Shown: positions 9,870-18,235, counted from the first letter of the stretch. The stretch: 64,000 bases of DNA from Streptomyces sp. TSRI0281 (GCF_001905125.1 NZ_LWLE01000023.1:310001-374000), one strand, 5' to 3'. Made by a program: numbers and translations. The notes: generated by a model not told the origin, from the letters alone.

Positions 9870-10230
9870 CGACCTCCGCCACGCCGGCCACCACCCACCA
9901 CCCGGCCCACGTCCGACCCCAGGGCGGCGCACCCCGACACCACGTCGGAGTACGCCGCCCCGTCGGCGTTCCCCGCCGCCCCTGGCCGCTCCCGCACCGC
10001 CGATGGTCCTGCCGCGCTTGCGAGCGGACTCATGGCCGAACAAGCCTCAATGACTTCACAGGTCAGCAGAGTGCTCCGTGGCGGGCCGTCCTCACCCAAG
10101 CCCATCGGACCCTTGGGCGAAAGGAGCGAAATCCTTCCTAGACACGCGGAACGTCGGCCAAGCCTGGAAGCACAGGCACTCCTGACTCCGCACCATGAAA
10201 GAAATCCATCAACGAAGCAGAGGAAGAAAC
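9870..10230. other. Intergenic region with a hairpin terminator
   Basis: 361 bp with no supported gene. A hairpin at 9923-9959 (GGCGGCG and CGCCGCC arms, with CCCGAC/GTCGG extending the stem) probably ends the exporter operon. The rest should carry the promoter of the small secreted-protein gene; I could not assign its -10/-35 confidently. Its ribosome site AGAGGAAG lies at 10220-10227. Confidence 0.6.
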
Positions 10231-10506
10231 ATGATCAAGAGAATCGCTGTCGTGGCGGCTGCAGCCGCTGGTCTCGTTCTCGCGAACGCGGGCTGGGCCG
10301 TCGCCGGCTCGGACGGCTACGGCCGAGACGGCGGAAACCCCGCCGTCGTATGCGCCGTCGGTGGAGACGCGGGCGTGGCGAACGTCTGCGGCAACACGAA
10401 CATCTACAACCCCAACATTCTGGGCAGTTTGCTCAATCTGCTCTCCCCGCCCCCCAGCACTGGCGGCGGAGGCAACAACGGTGGAGGCGGCGGAGGCAAC
10501 AACTGA
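10231..10506 (+). CDS. Small secreted protein with chaplin-like NVCGNT motif
   Basis: 91 residues. A clear Sec signal peptide (MIKRIAVV, then an Ala/Val-rich core, cut after AVA near residue 26) leads to a mature part of about 65 residues. That part has two cysteines: VVCAVGGDAG and, 15 residues on, NVCGNTNIYNPNILGSLLNLL. It ends in a Gly/Asn-rich tail with a PPP turn. The VCGNT-x-hydrophobic pattern resembles the short hydrophobic chaplin domain, but spacing and length do not match a standard chaplin. I therefore call it only a secreted, probably disulfide-bonded surface peptide. It has a good AGAGGAAG ribosome site. Confidence 0.75.
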   Translation: MIKRIAVVAAAAAGLVLANAGWAVAGSDGYGRDGGNPAVVCAVGGDAGVANVCGNTNIYNPNILGSLLNLLSPPPSTGGGGNNGGGGGGNN

Positions 10507-10639
10507 CCCGACCGACCCTGGCACGCTCTCCTCCTCGATCACGTCAGCCGGGCCGGGGATGCGCCGAGGGCAACGCACGCGCGTGGGGCCGGGCCCGGCC
10601 CGTGAAGGCGGGGCGGATCCGGCCCATTCCACAGACACA

Positions 10640-10656
10640 AAGGTTAGGCTAACCTT
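10640..10656. promoter_or_regulatory. Iron box (DmdR/IdeR operator)
   Basis: AAGGTTAGGCTAACCTT is a perfect 17-bp palindrome around a central base and matches the DmdR1/IdeR iron-box core TTAGGTTAGGCTAACCTAA. It lies 70 bp before the start of the siderophore-interacting protein gene, so that gene should be repressed by iron. Confidence 0.9.
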
Positions 10657-10726
10657 CCTTCGGATCGCCGCTGCCGGGGCCGGGCCGTCCGCCCGCGGGC
10701 CCCGCCCGTACCGGAGGAACTCCCGT

Positions 10727-11572
10727 ATGACGACTGCCCCCGCACCCGCCATCGCCCCCTTCCGGTTCTTCGGCCTGACCGTGCTCCGGACCAGACGGCT
10801 CAGCCCCACGATGCACCGGATCACCTTCGGCGGCGCGGGGCTCGACGGATTCGCCGCCGGGGGCCGCGACCAGAGCCTGTCGCTGTTCCTGCCGCACCCG
10901 GGACAGTCCGAGCCGGTACTGCCCACCGGCGAGGACTGGTTCGCCGAGTGGCGGGCGCTGCCGGAGGACGTGCGGGCGGTGATGCGCTCGTACACGGTGC
11001 GTGCGCAGCGCCGTGCGGCCGACGGGTCCACCGAGGTCGACATCGACTTCGCGCTGCACGAGGAGGGCGGTCCCGCCTGCCGTTGGGCGATGACCTCCGC
11101 TCCGGGGCAGTCGCTCAAGGCGCTCGGCCCGGCCGTCGAGGACAACACGGCCGTCCGCTTCCGGCCGCCCCAGGACACCGACTGGGTGCTGATCTGGGCC
11201 GACGAGACGGCGCTGCCCGCCGCGTCCGCCGCTCTGGAGTGGCTGCCCGCCGGGCTGACCGCCCGGGTGTGGCTGGAGGTGCCGCACACCAAGGACCGGC
11301 AGGCCCTCAATACGGCGGCCAGGGCCAGGATCAGCTGGCTCGTACGAAGCGAGGGCGCCCCCTCGGGCGTGGACGCCGTCCGGGCCGCCGAACTGCCCGG
11401 GGGCACCCCGTACGTCTGGATCGCGGGCGAATCGTCCGGGGTACGGGCGCTGCGCCGCCATCTCGTCCAGGAGCGGCGGTTCGACCGCAGGCGGGTGACC
11501 TTCGTCGGCTACTGGCGCCGCGGGCTCAGCGAGGAGCAGCTGCGGGCGGAAGCGGCCACCGAAGACGCCTGA
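10727..11572 (+). CDS. Siderophore-interacting protein (FAD/NAD(P)H ferric-siderophore reductase)
   Basis: 281 residues of the SIP/ViuB family. The FAD-binding motif RSYTVR (near residue 85), WAMTSAPGQSL, and the family-typical C-terminal YWRRGLSEEQ are present. It reduces ferric siderophore in the cytoplasm to release iron. The ATG at 10727 follows GGAGGAAC. A perfect iron box precedes it. In S. coelicolor, as I recall, the equivalent gene lies just upstream of desABCD. Here the desABCD genes are missing downstream, so this reductase is left with no local biosynthesis genes. The segment around its stop is partly duplicated 65 bp downstream. Confidence 0.9.
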   Translation: MTTAPAPAIAPFRFFGLTVLRTRRLSPTMHRITFGGAGLDGFAAGGRDQSLSLFLPHPGQSEPVLPTGEDWFAEWRALPEDVRAVMRSYTVRAQRRAADGSTEVDIDFALHEEGGPACRWAMTSAPGQSLKALGPAVEDNTAVRFRPPQDTDWVLIWADETALPAASAALEWLPAGLTARVWLEVPHTKDRQALNTAARARISWLVRSEGAPSGVDAVRAAELPGGTPYVWIAGESSGVRALRRHLVQERRFDRRRVTFVGYWRRGLSEEQLRAEAATEDA

Positions 11573-11755
11573 GCCGGACGGGACGGAGGATGCGCAATCC
11601 GGACGGAAGCGGTCCGAGCCGGACCGAAGACGCCCGAGCCGGACGGAGGATGCCCGCGATCGCCGCCCGCCGGCACCACGACGCCTTCATCACGCCCTGC
11701 TCGGCGCCTGTACGCGGGAGCGGTTCCAGGCCATCACCACCGGAGGTTCCCGGTG

Positions 11756-12145
11756 ATGACCACCCTCCGCACCGGCGGCGTCGCCCACCTCTCCCCGGAG
11801 CGCCGGACCACCGGACCGCCGCAAACAGACTGCTCGTCCGCAAAGCCCTCGCGGAATTCGGCCACGACCGGCTTCTCCCGCTGCACGCACAGGACTTCTT
11901 CACGGACCTGCGTGCGACGCCCGGCCGTACGGCGAACGCCCCGCCGGTCCACCGGGAGGCGGTCTCCCCCGCCCTGGCCAGAACCGCGTACCGTCCGGCC
12001 GAGGAACCGGCCACCTCCCGACGGCCCCGTCTCCGCCGGATTCCGTGCCGGTCCGGCGGACCCGGCGGCGGCAGCGGTGGCGGCGGCGCTCCGGCCGACC
12101 GGCACGCCGAAGAACCCGATCGCCGCGTGGCGACGGGCCCCATGA
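11756..12145 (+). pseudogene. desD: desD remnant (IucA/IucC-type desferrioxamine synthetase), internally deleted
   Basis: A GGAGG ribosome site and ATG open a frame reading VAHLSPER, as at the start of DesD. After a small frameshift the adjacent frame reads ANRLLVRKALAEFGHDRLLP and then DFFTDLR and TAYRPAEEPATS, matching DesD residues about 15-115 with one large gap. The end of the original frame reads GTPKNPIAAW, like the DesD C-terminus, then stops. Only about 390 bp remain of an approximately 1.8-kb gene, with at least two frame changes, so no product is expected. It lies between the reductase and the hexosaminidase, exactly where desABCD sits in relatives (from memory). No trace of desA-C was recognised in 11573-11755. 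Confidence 0.8.
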
Positions 12146-12148
12146 ACG

Positions 12149-12184
12149 GGTGAGCGCCCGGAGACGGTCCTCCGGGCGCTCACC
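12149..12184. terminator. Bidirectional terminator between desD remnant and hexosaminidase
   Basis: GGTGAGCGCCCGGA and TCCGGGCGCTCACC form a perfect 14-bp stem around an 8-base loop. It lies 3 bp after the desD remnant stop and 26 bp before the convergent hexosaminidase stop. It is probably the former des operon terminator. Confidence 0.88.
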
Positions 12185-12210
12185 TTCTCGTACGTACGGG
12201 CGTCAGCCCG

Positions 12211-13830
12211 TCACTGTCCGGCCCACGGCACCTGCGGCGACCGGTAGAAGTCGATGCCGAGCGCGGTCAGCCGCGGCCCCTGGGCGGCCAGCCGCACCTT
12301 GTACGTCTCCCAGTCGTGCGTCGCCGCCGGAGACCAGCCGAGCTCCGCCAGCCCCGGCAGCCGGGGGAAGGCCATCTGCTCGATCTCCGTACTGTCGGTC
12401 AGCGTCTCCGTCCAGAGCGGTGCCTCGACGCCGAGGACGGAGCCCTCCGGCGCACCTTCCAGGTAGGTCGCCGGGTTCCAGTCGTAGGACCGCTGGACCT
12501 CGACGAGCCCGGCCCAGGACAGCCCCAGTTTCGTGTCCTTGGTGTACTTCATGTCGAGGTAGGACCGGTCGGCCGGGGACAGGATCAGCTTCGTGCCGTT
12601 CTTCGCGGCGTCCACCACCTGCTGCCGCTCGGCGGCGCCCGTACGGTCGTAGCCCCAGTACTGCGCCACGGCCCCTTCGACCGGCTTCGCCCCGGTCAGC
12701 TGGTGCCAGCCCATCACGGTCCTGCCGTACTTCCCGACGATCGCCTGCGCCTTCTCCATGAACGCCACGAAGTCCTCGTGGCTGGTGGAGTGCGCCTCGT
12801 CGCCCCCGATGTGGAGGTACTTCCCGGGGGTGAGCGCGGCCAGTTCGCGGACGACGTCGTCCACGAAGTCGTACGTCACGTCCTTCGGGACGCACAGCGA
12901 GCTGAAGCCGACGGTGGTGCCGGTGTAGAGGGGCGGCGCGATGCCGTCGCAGTTCAGCTCGGCGTAGGAGGCGAGTGCCGCGTTGGTGTGGCCGGGCAGG
13001 TCGATCTCCGGGACGACCTCCAGATAGCGGGAGGCGGCGTACCGGACGATCTCCTTGTAGTCGCTCTTGCTGTAGTACCCGCCGGGCCCGCCGCCGACCT
13101 CGGTGGAGCCCCCGTACGTGGCCAGCCGGGGCCAGGAGTCGATGGCGATGCGCCAGCCCTGGTCGTCGGAGAGGTGCAGATGCAGCTTGTTCAGCTTGTA
13201 GAGGGCGAGTTGGTCGATGTACCGCTTCACCTCGGCGACCGAGAAGAAGTGCCGCGAGACATCGAGCATCGCGCTCCGGTAGGCGTAGCGCGGGGAGTCG
13301 GTGACCGTGCCGCCCGCGATCTGCCAGGGCCCTTCCTGCCTGCTGTTCCGCTCCACCCGGTCGGGGAGCAGCTGACGCAGCGTCTGGACGCCGTGGAAGA
13401 GCCCCGCGGGCGCGCGGGCGGTGATGGTGACAGCGCCCTCGGCGGACCGCAGCCGGTAGCCCTCCGCACCGAGACCGGGGTCGCCGTCGCCGAGCTCCAG
13501 CCGGATGCCGTCGCGGCCGTCGCGGCCGGTGACCGGCAGCGCGTAGCCGGTGGAGGGGCGCAGGAGGCCCGCCAGATACGCGCCGATCTCCCGGACCTCG
13601 CGGGTGCCGCCGGCGACCCGGATCCTGGTCGACGGGGTGATGGCGTACGGGGAGCCGCCCGGCGCCACCTCGGCGGGGACGGGCACGAGCTGCCCGAGCG
13701 GCCGGGGCGTGTCCGCCCGTACCGGGGCGGCGCTGCCGGGGGCGGACGTGGCTCCGATGCCCGCGAAGCCGGCCGCCACGACGAGCAGCAGCGAGCCGAA
13801 CAGACGGGGAAGCGTTCTGTGCAGTGTCAC
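12211..13830 (-). CDS. Secreted beta-N-acetylhexosaminidase, GH20
   Basis: 539 residues. An N-terminal signal peptide with a Leu/Val core (LFGSLLLVVAAGFAGIGA) is followed by a GH20b-like domain and the GH20 barrel. The catalytic Asp-Glu pair is seen in HIGGDEAHS, and aromatic substrate loops such as HLHLSDDQGWR and VMGWHQL are present. It removes terminal GlcNAc from chito-oligosaccharides outside the cell, feeding amino-sugar metabolism together with the GlmS gene nearby. The GTG at 13830 is chosen because AAAGGGA lies just upstream and the signal peptide starts there. From memory the S. coelicolor orthologue (SCO2786) has been characterised. Confidence 0.92.
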   Translation of the reverse strand: MTLHRTLPRLFGSLLLVVAAGFAGIGATSAPGSAAPVRADTPRPLGQLVPVPAEVAPGGSPYAITPSTRIRVAGGTREVREIGAYLAGLLRPSTGYALPVTGRDGRDGIRLELGDGDPGLGAEGYRLRSAEGAVTITARAPAGLFHGVQTLRQLLPDRVERNSRQEGPWQIAGGTVTDSPRYAYRSAMLDVSRHFFSVAEVKRYIDQLALYKLNKLHLHLSDDQGWRIAIDSWPRLATYGGSTEVGGGPGGYYSKSDYKEIVRYAASRYLEVVPEIDLPGHTNAALASYAELNCDGIAPPLYTGTTVGFSSLCVPKDVTYDFVDDVVRELAALTPGKYLHIGGDEAHSTSHEDFVAFMEKAQAIVGKYGRTVMGWHQLTGAKPVEGAVAQYWGYDRTGAAERQQVVDAAKNGTKLILSPADRSYLDMKYTKDTKLGLSWAGLVEVQRSYDWNPATYLEGAPEGSVLGVEAPLWTETLTDSTEIEQMAFPRLPGLAELGWSPAATHDWETYKVRLAAQGPRLTALGIDFYRSPQVPWAGQ

Positions 13831-13963
13831 AAGCCGGTCCCTTTCGACGGGGTCACCTGCGGTTCTTCTGTGCGACCGAACGGTTACCATCCGTATCGCG
13901 CAAGTCATGCACCCGTCAATGACTGGACCACTTCCGCCACGGTCGGCTGGCAGAATCACCGGC

Positions 13964-14842
13964 ATGGCGGAAATCATCCAGCGCGACGGAACGTGGACCT
14001 TCGACGGCGAAACGGTACGGATCGTGCCGGGCGGCAAGGCGCATCCGGTACGGCAGGACCTGGGCGAACTCGCCGTCCCCGTACAGGCGCTGGCGGGCAT
14101 CTCGTTCGAACCGGACCGCAAGGGGGGCCGGCTCCGGCTGCGGCTGCGCGGCGGGGCGTGCCCGGTGCTGCTCGCCGCGGACGGCCGGCTCAAGGACGGC
14201 GCGGACCCCTATGTCCTCACGGTGGAGAAGGACCGCACGGGCGTCGCCGAGTACTTCGTCGACGAGGTGCGCAACACCCTGCTGATCGAGCAGGTGCCCG
14301 ACGGCCCGGTGGACCGCTTCCTGCTGCCGGGTCCGGCCCTCCCGGTCTCCGGCGGCGGCGGGGACGGCACGGCCTCGTTCGACGGGGACACCGTCCGGCT
14401 CACCTGGAACTGGAAGGCCGAGGAGTCGAAGACCGCGGGCGGCACGGTCTCCTTCCCGGTGTCGTCCGTCACGGGGGTGCGCTGGCTGCCCGCCGTGGGC
14501 CTGGAGAACGGGCATCTGCGCTTCGAGCTGGGGCGCGGCGCGGTCACGGCGCCGCCGAAGTTCGACCCGCACTCGCTGGACCTGTGGGGTCTGTCGAAGA
14601 AGGAGTACACGGCCGTCCTGGTCGCGGCGGCGGTGCTGGTGCGGCTGCCCGGAGCGCGGAAGGCCCTGGAGAAGACCGGGGCGGCCGACGCGGCACCGAA
14701 GGCCATCGACCCCACCGCCGCGGCCGACGATCACGACGTACTCCTGCGCAGGCTGCGGGAGCTCGGCGAGCTGCATCGGGCCGGGGTGCTCACCGACGAG
14801 GAGTTCAGCACGGCGAAACAGGCCGTCCTGAAGCGCCTCTGA
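13964..14842 (+). CDS. DUF4429-type protein with C-terminal SHOCT motif
   Basis: 292 residues with two copies of a beta-rich unit: residues 1-110 from GTWTFDGETVRIVPGGKAH, and 125-220 from GTASFDGDTVRLTWNWKAEES. Both have W-F/L-G/D-T-V-R-I patterns, as in DUF4429 proteins. The C-terminal about 35 residues (LLRRLRELGELHRAGVLTDEEF, split here by family convention) form a SHOCT helix pair ending in AKQAVLKRL. No signal peptide or membrane segment is seen. SHOCT modules usually mediate oligomer or membrane association; the function is unknown. The ATG at 13964 was taken as the first start that preserves the repeat. Confidence 0.85.
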   Translation: MAEIIQRDGTWTFDGETVRIVPGGKAHPVRQDLGELAVPVQALAGISFEPDRKGGRLRLRLRGGACPVLLAADGRLKDGADPYVLTVEKDRTGVAEYFVDEVRNTLLIEQVPDGPVDRFLLPGPALPVSGGGGDGTASFDGDTVRLTWNWKAEESKTAGGTVSFPVSSVTGVRWLPAVGLENGHLRFELGRGAVTAPPKFDPHSLDLWGLSKKEYTAVLVAAAVLVRLPGARKALEKTGAADAAPKAIDPTAAADDHDVLLRRLRELGELHRAGVLTDEEFSTAKQAVLKRL

Positions 14843-14894
14843 CCCGATCGGCGGCCTCCACCGACGACCCCCTGCCCGATATCGGGCAGATTTC

Positions 14895-14923
14895 TTGCAT
14901 AACACCTCGACGCCGCGCAATAT
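14895..14923 (+). promoter_or_regulatory. Predicted promoter for a leaderless small gene
   Basis: TTGCAT (14895-14900) and CAATAT (14918-14923) are 17 bp apart and place the transcription start at about 14930, the G of the GTG start codon. No ribosome site precedes that codon. Confidence 0.5.
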
Positions 14924-14929
14924 CGACGA

Positions 14930-15205
14930 GTGCTTGAACGCCGCTCGTCGCACGACGACCTCATCGACCACCTCGTACGCTCCAGCGCACTCCAGCGCGG
15001 CGAAGCGGCCCGGGTGATCCTCGACGTGCTCGCGTACTTCGACGAGACGACGGACGACTTCGTCCGGCGCCGCCACCGGGAACTGCGGTCCGGCGGCCTG
15101 GTCAACACGGAGATCTTCGAACGCATCGCGGCCGAGCTGCCGCACCGCGCGGTGGCGCCGCCGGAGCTCTCGCTCCGCCAGCTGCGCCGCATCGTCTACG
15201 GCTGA
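14930..15205 (+). CDS. Conserved small hypothetical protein upstream of glmS
   Basis: 91 residues, mostly helical, charged and with no signal or membrane segment. It begins LERRSSHDDLIDHL and ends LSLRQLRRIVYG. I do not recognise a family; the EAARVILDVLAYFDE and NTEIFERIAAELPH segments suggest a small helical bundle. It starts at GTG 14930 and appears leaderless. Its stop is 43 bp before glmS, so some glmS transcription may come through it. Confidence that it is coding comes from frame-consistent GC3 and position. Confidence 0.7.
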   Translation: MLERRSSHDDLIDHLVRSSALQRGEAARVILDVLAYFDETTDDFVRRRHRELRSGGLVNTEIFERIAAELPHRAVAPPELSLRQLRRIVYG

Positions 15206-15248
15206 GCACGGTCCGATCTTTGTACGTCGTTGGAGGGGCAGAGACTCT

Positions 15249-17078
15249 ATGTGCGGAATCGTCGGTTATATCGGAAAGCGTGATGTCGCCCCGCTGCTGC
15301 TGGAGGGCCTGCAGCGGCTGGAGTACCGGGGTTACGACTCCGCGGGCATCGTCATCACGGGCAAGGCGGCGGCCGGCCGGCCGGGCGTCCTGAAGACGGT
15401 CAAGGCCAAGGGCCGGGTCCGCGAGCTGGAGGCCCGCGTCCCCAAGCGGTTCACCGGGACCACCGGGATCGCCCACACCCGCTGGGCCACCCACGGCGCC
15501 CCGAGCGACGAGAACGCCCACCCCCACCTGGACGCCGACAGCAAGGTCGCCCTCGTCCACAACGGCATCATCGACAACGCCTCCGAGCTCCGTGCGAAGC
15601 TCGTCGCCGACGGTGTCGTCTTCCTCTCCGAGACCGACACCGAGGTGCTGGTCCACCTGATCGCCCGGTCGCAGGCCAGCACTCTGGAGGAGAAGGTCCG
15701 CGAGGCGCTGAAGTCCGTCGAGGGCACGTACGGCATCGCCGTCCTGCACGCCGACTTCAACGACCGCATCGTCGTCGCCCGCAACGGATCCCCGGTCGTC
15801 CTCGGCATCGGCGAGAAGGAGATGTTCGTCGCCTCCGACGTCGCCGCGCTGGTCGCCCACACCCGCCAGATCGTCACCCTGGACGACGGCGAGATGGCCA
15901 CCCTCAAGGCCGACGACTTCCGTACGTACACCACCGAGGGCTCGACCACGACGGCCACGCCCACCACGGTGGAGTGGGAGGCCGAGTCGTACGACATGGG
16001 CGGCCACGACACGTACATGCACAAGGAGATCTCCGAGCAGGCCGACGCCGTCGACCGGGTGCTGCGCGGCCGGATCGACGACCGGTTCTCCACCGTGCAC
16101 CTGGGCGGTCTCAACCTGGACGCCCGCGAGGCGCGGGGCGTGCGCCGGATCAAGATCCTCGGCTGCGGCACCTCGTACCACGCGGGTCTGATCGGCGCCG
16201 GCCTCATCGAGGAGCTGGCCCGCATCCCCGCGGACGCCGAGCCCGCCTCCGAGTTCCGCTACCGCAACCCGGTCGTGGACCCCGACACCCTGTACGTCGC
16301 GGTCTCCCAGTCCGGCGAGACGTACGACGTGCTGGCCGCCGTCCAGGAACTCAAGCGCAAGGGCGCACGCGTCCTGGGCGTGGTGAACGTCGTCGGCTCC
16401 GCGATCGCCCGCGAGGCCGACGGCGGCATGTATGTCCACGCGGGCCCCGAGGTCTGTGTCGTCTCCACCAAGTGCTTCACCAACACCGTCGTCGCGTTCG
16501 CGCTGCTCGCCCTGCACCTGGGCCGCATCCGCGACCTGTCGGTCTCCGACGGCAGGCGGATCATCGAGGGCCTGCGCAAGCTGCCCGAGCAGATCGGTGA
16601 GATCCTCGAAGCGGAGGACGACATCAAGAAGCTCGCCGAGGAGTACGCCGGTGCGCGGTCGATGATGTTCATCGGCCGGGTACGGGGATACCCCGTCGCG
16701 CTGGAGGCCTCCCTGAAGCTCAAGGAGATCTCGTACATCCACGCCGAGGCGTACCCCGCCTCGGAGCTGAAGCACGGCCCCCTGGCGCTCATCGAGCCGG
16801 AGCTCCCCACCGTCGCGATCGTCCCGGACGACGACCTGCTGGAGAAGAACCGCGCGGCGCTGGAGGAGATCAAGGCCCGCAGCGGACGCATCCTCGCCGT
16901 CGCCCACCGCGAGCAGGAGAAGGCCGACCACACCATCGTCGTACCGAAGAACGAGAACGAGCTGGACCCGATCCTGATGGGCATCCCGCTCCAGCTCTTC
17001 GCGTACCACACGGCGCTGGCCATGGGCCGCGACATCGACAAGCCGCGCAACCTGGCGAAGTCGGTCACGGTCGAGTAG
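15249..17078 (+). CDS. glmS: Glutamine-fructose-6-phosphate aminotransferase (isomerizing)
   Basis: 609 residues, full length. The N-terminal amidotransferase domain begins Met-Cys-Gly-Ile, with Cys2 as the nucleophile, and has HTRWATHG and HNGIIDN. Two SIS sugar-isomerase domains follow (CGTSYHAG near 308, SQSGETYDVL near 355, and ARSMMFIGRVRGYPVALE near 470). The C-terminus KSVTVE is conserved. It makes glucosamine-6-phosphate for peptidoglycan and amino-sugar products. GGAGGGG precedes the ATG. By synteny it is the glmS2-type copy recalled from S. coelicolor; a second glmS is usual in the genus. Confidence 0.97.
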   Translation: MCGIVGYIGKRDVAPLLLEGLQRLEYRGYDSAGIVITGKAAAGRPGVLKTVKAKGRVRELEARVPKRFTGTTGIAHTRWATHGAPSDENAHPHLDADSKVALVHNGIIDNASELRAKLVADGVVFLSETDTEVLVHLIARSQASTLEEKVREALKSVEGTYGIAVLHADFNDRIVVARNGSPVVLGIGEKEMFVASDVAALVAHTRQIVTLDDGEMATLKADDFRTYTTEGSTTTATPTTVEWEAESYDMGGHDTYMHKEISEQADAVDRVLRGRIDDRFSTVHLGGLNLDAREARGVRRIKILGCGTSYHAGLIGAGLIEELARIPADAEPASEFRYRNPVVDPDTLYVAVSQSGETYDVLAAVQELKRKGARVLGVVNVVGSAIAREADGGMYVHAGPEVCVVSTKCFTNTVVAFALLALHLGRIRDLSVSDGRRIIEGLRKLPEQIGEILEAEDDIKKLAEEYAGARSMMFIGRVRGYPVALEASLKLKEISYIHAEAYPASELKHGPLALIEPELPTVAIVPDDDLLEKNRAALEEIKARSGRILAVAHREQEKADHTIVVPKNENELDPILMGIPLQLFAYHTALAMGRDIDKPRNLAKSVTVE

Positions 17079-17101
17079 GCAATTCCGCAGCCACGGTCCC
17101 C

Positions 17102-17142
17102 GGAGCCGTCCCGCCCCCCTGCCAGGGGTGCGGGACGGCTCC
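17102..17142. terminator. Strong hairpin terminator after glmS
   Basis: GGAGCCGTCCCGC and GCGGGACGGCTCC form a perfect 13-bp stem 23 bp after the glmS stop. The convergent usp gene ends further right, so it may also serve that strand. Confidence 0.88.
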
Positions 17143-17305
17143 TGGCGTTCACGCTCCGGGCTCACGCTTCAGGCGCGACGCTTCACACGCAACGGTGAAC
17201 TCGGGTGCCCCACGCGCCCCCTGACGCCCCGTCCAGCCCGTCCGGCCCGTCCGGCGCCATCCCGGCCCCCGGCCGGCCTGTCCGGCACCTGACCGGGGGC
17301 GAGGG

Positions 17306-17337
17306 TCAGGCGATGACGATCACCGGGGGTCCGGGGC
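17306..17337 (-). pseudogene. Fossil 3' end of a second usp gene
   Basis: Directly downstream of the usp stop, TCAGGCGATGACGATCACCG (17306 onward) nearly repeats the usp 3' end TCAGGGGATGACGATCACCG (17338 onward). Read leftward it encodes PVIVIA then a stop, against PVIVIP then a stop in the intact gene. It looks like the last codons of a tandem usp copy that was lost by deletion. Confidence 0.5.
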
Positions 17338-17859
17338 TCAGGGGATGACGATCACCGGGCGCTGTGCGCGACGGGCGAGGCGCCCCGCCACCGAGCCGAA
17401 GATCCGGCCGACGAGGCCGTGCGTGGAGCCGACGACGATGGCGTCCGCCGAATACTCGCGGCCGACCTCCTCCAGCTCATGGCAGATGTCGCCGCCGCGC
17501 TCGACCAGTACCCAGGGCACCTCGGAGAGATAGTCCGCGCAGGCCAGTTCGAGTCCGAGGACCTCGGTCCGGTGATCGGGGACATCGACGAAGACGGGGG
17601 GTTCGCAGCCCGCCCAGACGGTGGTCGGCAGCCGGTTGGCGACATGGACGATGATCAGACCGGAGCCGGATCTGCAAGCCATGCCGACGGCGTACGCGAG
17701 GGCCCGTTCACTGGACGTGGAGCCGTCGAAACCGACCACCACACCGTGCCGGAACGCGGGATCGCAGGAATGACGTGTTTCTTCGACCGTCTGCGGTTCC
17801 GACCGGGGGTCGGCTACCTGCTTGCGGTCTGCGGGTTCAGGGATTTCGTGACCGGCCAT
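17338..17859 (-). CDS. Universal stress protein (UspA family)
   Basis: 173 residues with one Usp domain after a 35-residue polar N-terminus. The nucleotide-binding features are GVVVGFDGSTSSERAL near 40 and the C-terminal VVGSTHGLVGRIFGSVAGRLARRAQ with the G-x2-G-x9-G-S pattern of ATP-binding Usp proteins. It is likely a cytoplasmic stress or dormancy protein. The gene converges on glmS and is divergent from a small membrane protein gene. No strong ribosome site precedes the ATG at 17859, so a start closer to the domain is possible. Confidence 0.88.
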   Translation of the reverse strand: MAGHEIPEPADRKQVADPRSEPQTVEETRHSCDPAFRHGVVVGFDGSTSSERALAYAVGMACRSGSGLIIVHVANRLPTTVWAGCEPPVFVDVPDHRTEVLGLELACADYLSEVPWVLVERGGDICHELEEVGREYSADAIVVGSTHGLVGRIFGSVAGRLARRAQRPVIVIP

Positions 17860-18235
17860 CGGTGTCTCGGCGAAGAGAGTCCTCGTGAGGAGGGAGCGGC
17901 TTGAGAAGGTGCTTCAGCGGGTGGTGCGGCTGTCCGGGAATCATCTTCCCAACCCCCTACCCCCAAGGGTACGGCGCCACTCCTCCACTGCCCAGACCCC
18001 CGCAAAAGCGCGCACGGCGTTGCAGGGAGCATGCCCGAGGCGGCCCCGTATGGCAATGCCGGTTGTGCACTACACCGAGCGCCACGCCGCCGGAGAAGTC
18101 CGATCGTCCTGTTTTCCGCACGAGGGAAAGCGGACGGAAGGGAATGGGAGTACCGGGGAGTGACCCCTTCGAACGGCCTCCGTTAGCCACATCGTCACAC
18201 CGTGCCACCGCGCCACCACCTCAAGGAGCAGAACC
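17860..18235. other. Divergent intergenic region
   Basis: 376 bp between usp and a small membrane-protein gene. I see no convincing coding frame here, since the frames that are open lack start-site and codon support. It should hold the two divergent promoters. The ribosome site for the rightward gene (AAGGAG) lies at 18223-18228. Confidence 0.5.

Noticed and set aside
10231..10506. True chaplin gene
   Set aside because: Cys spacing, length and the Gly/Asn tail do not fit the chaplin domain, so only a loose resemblance is claimed.
12316..14937. 873-codon plus-strand frame across the hexosaminidase
   Set aside because: The GH20 gene on the minus strand has signal peptide and catalytic motifs; the plus frame is a shadow that spans two genes.
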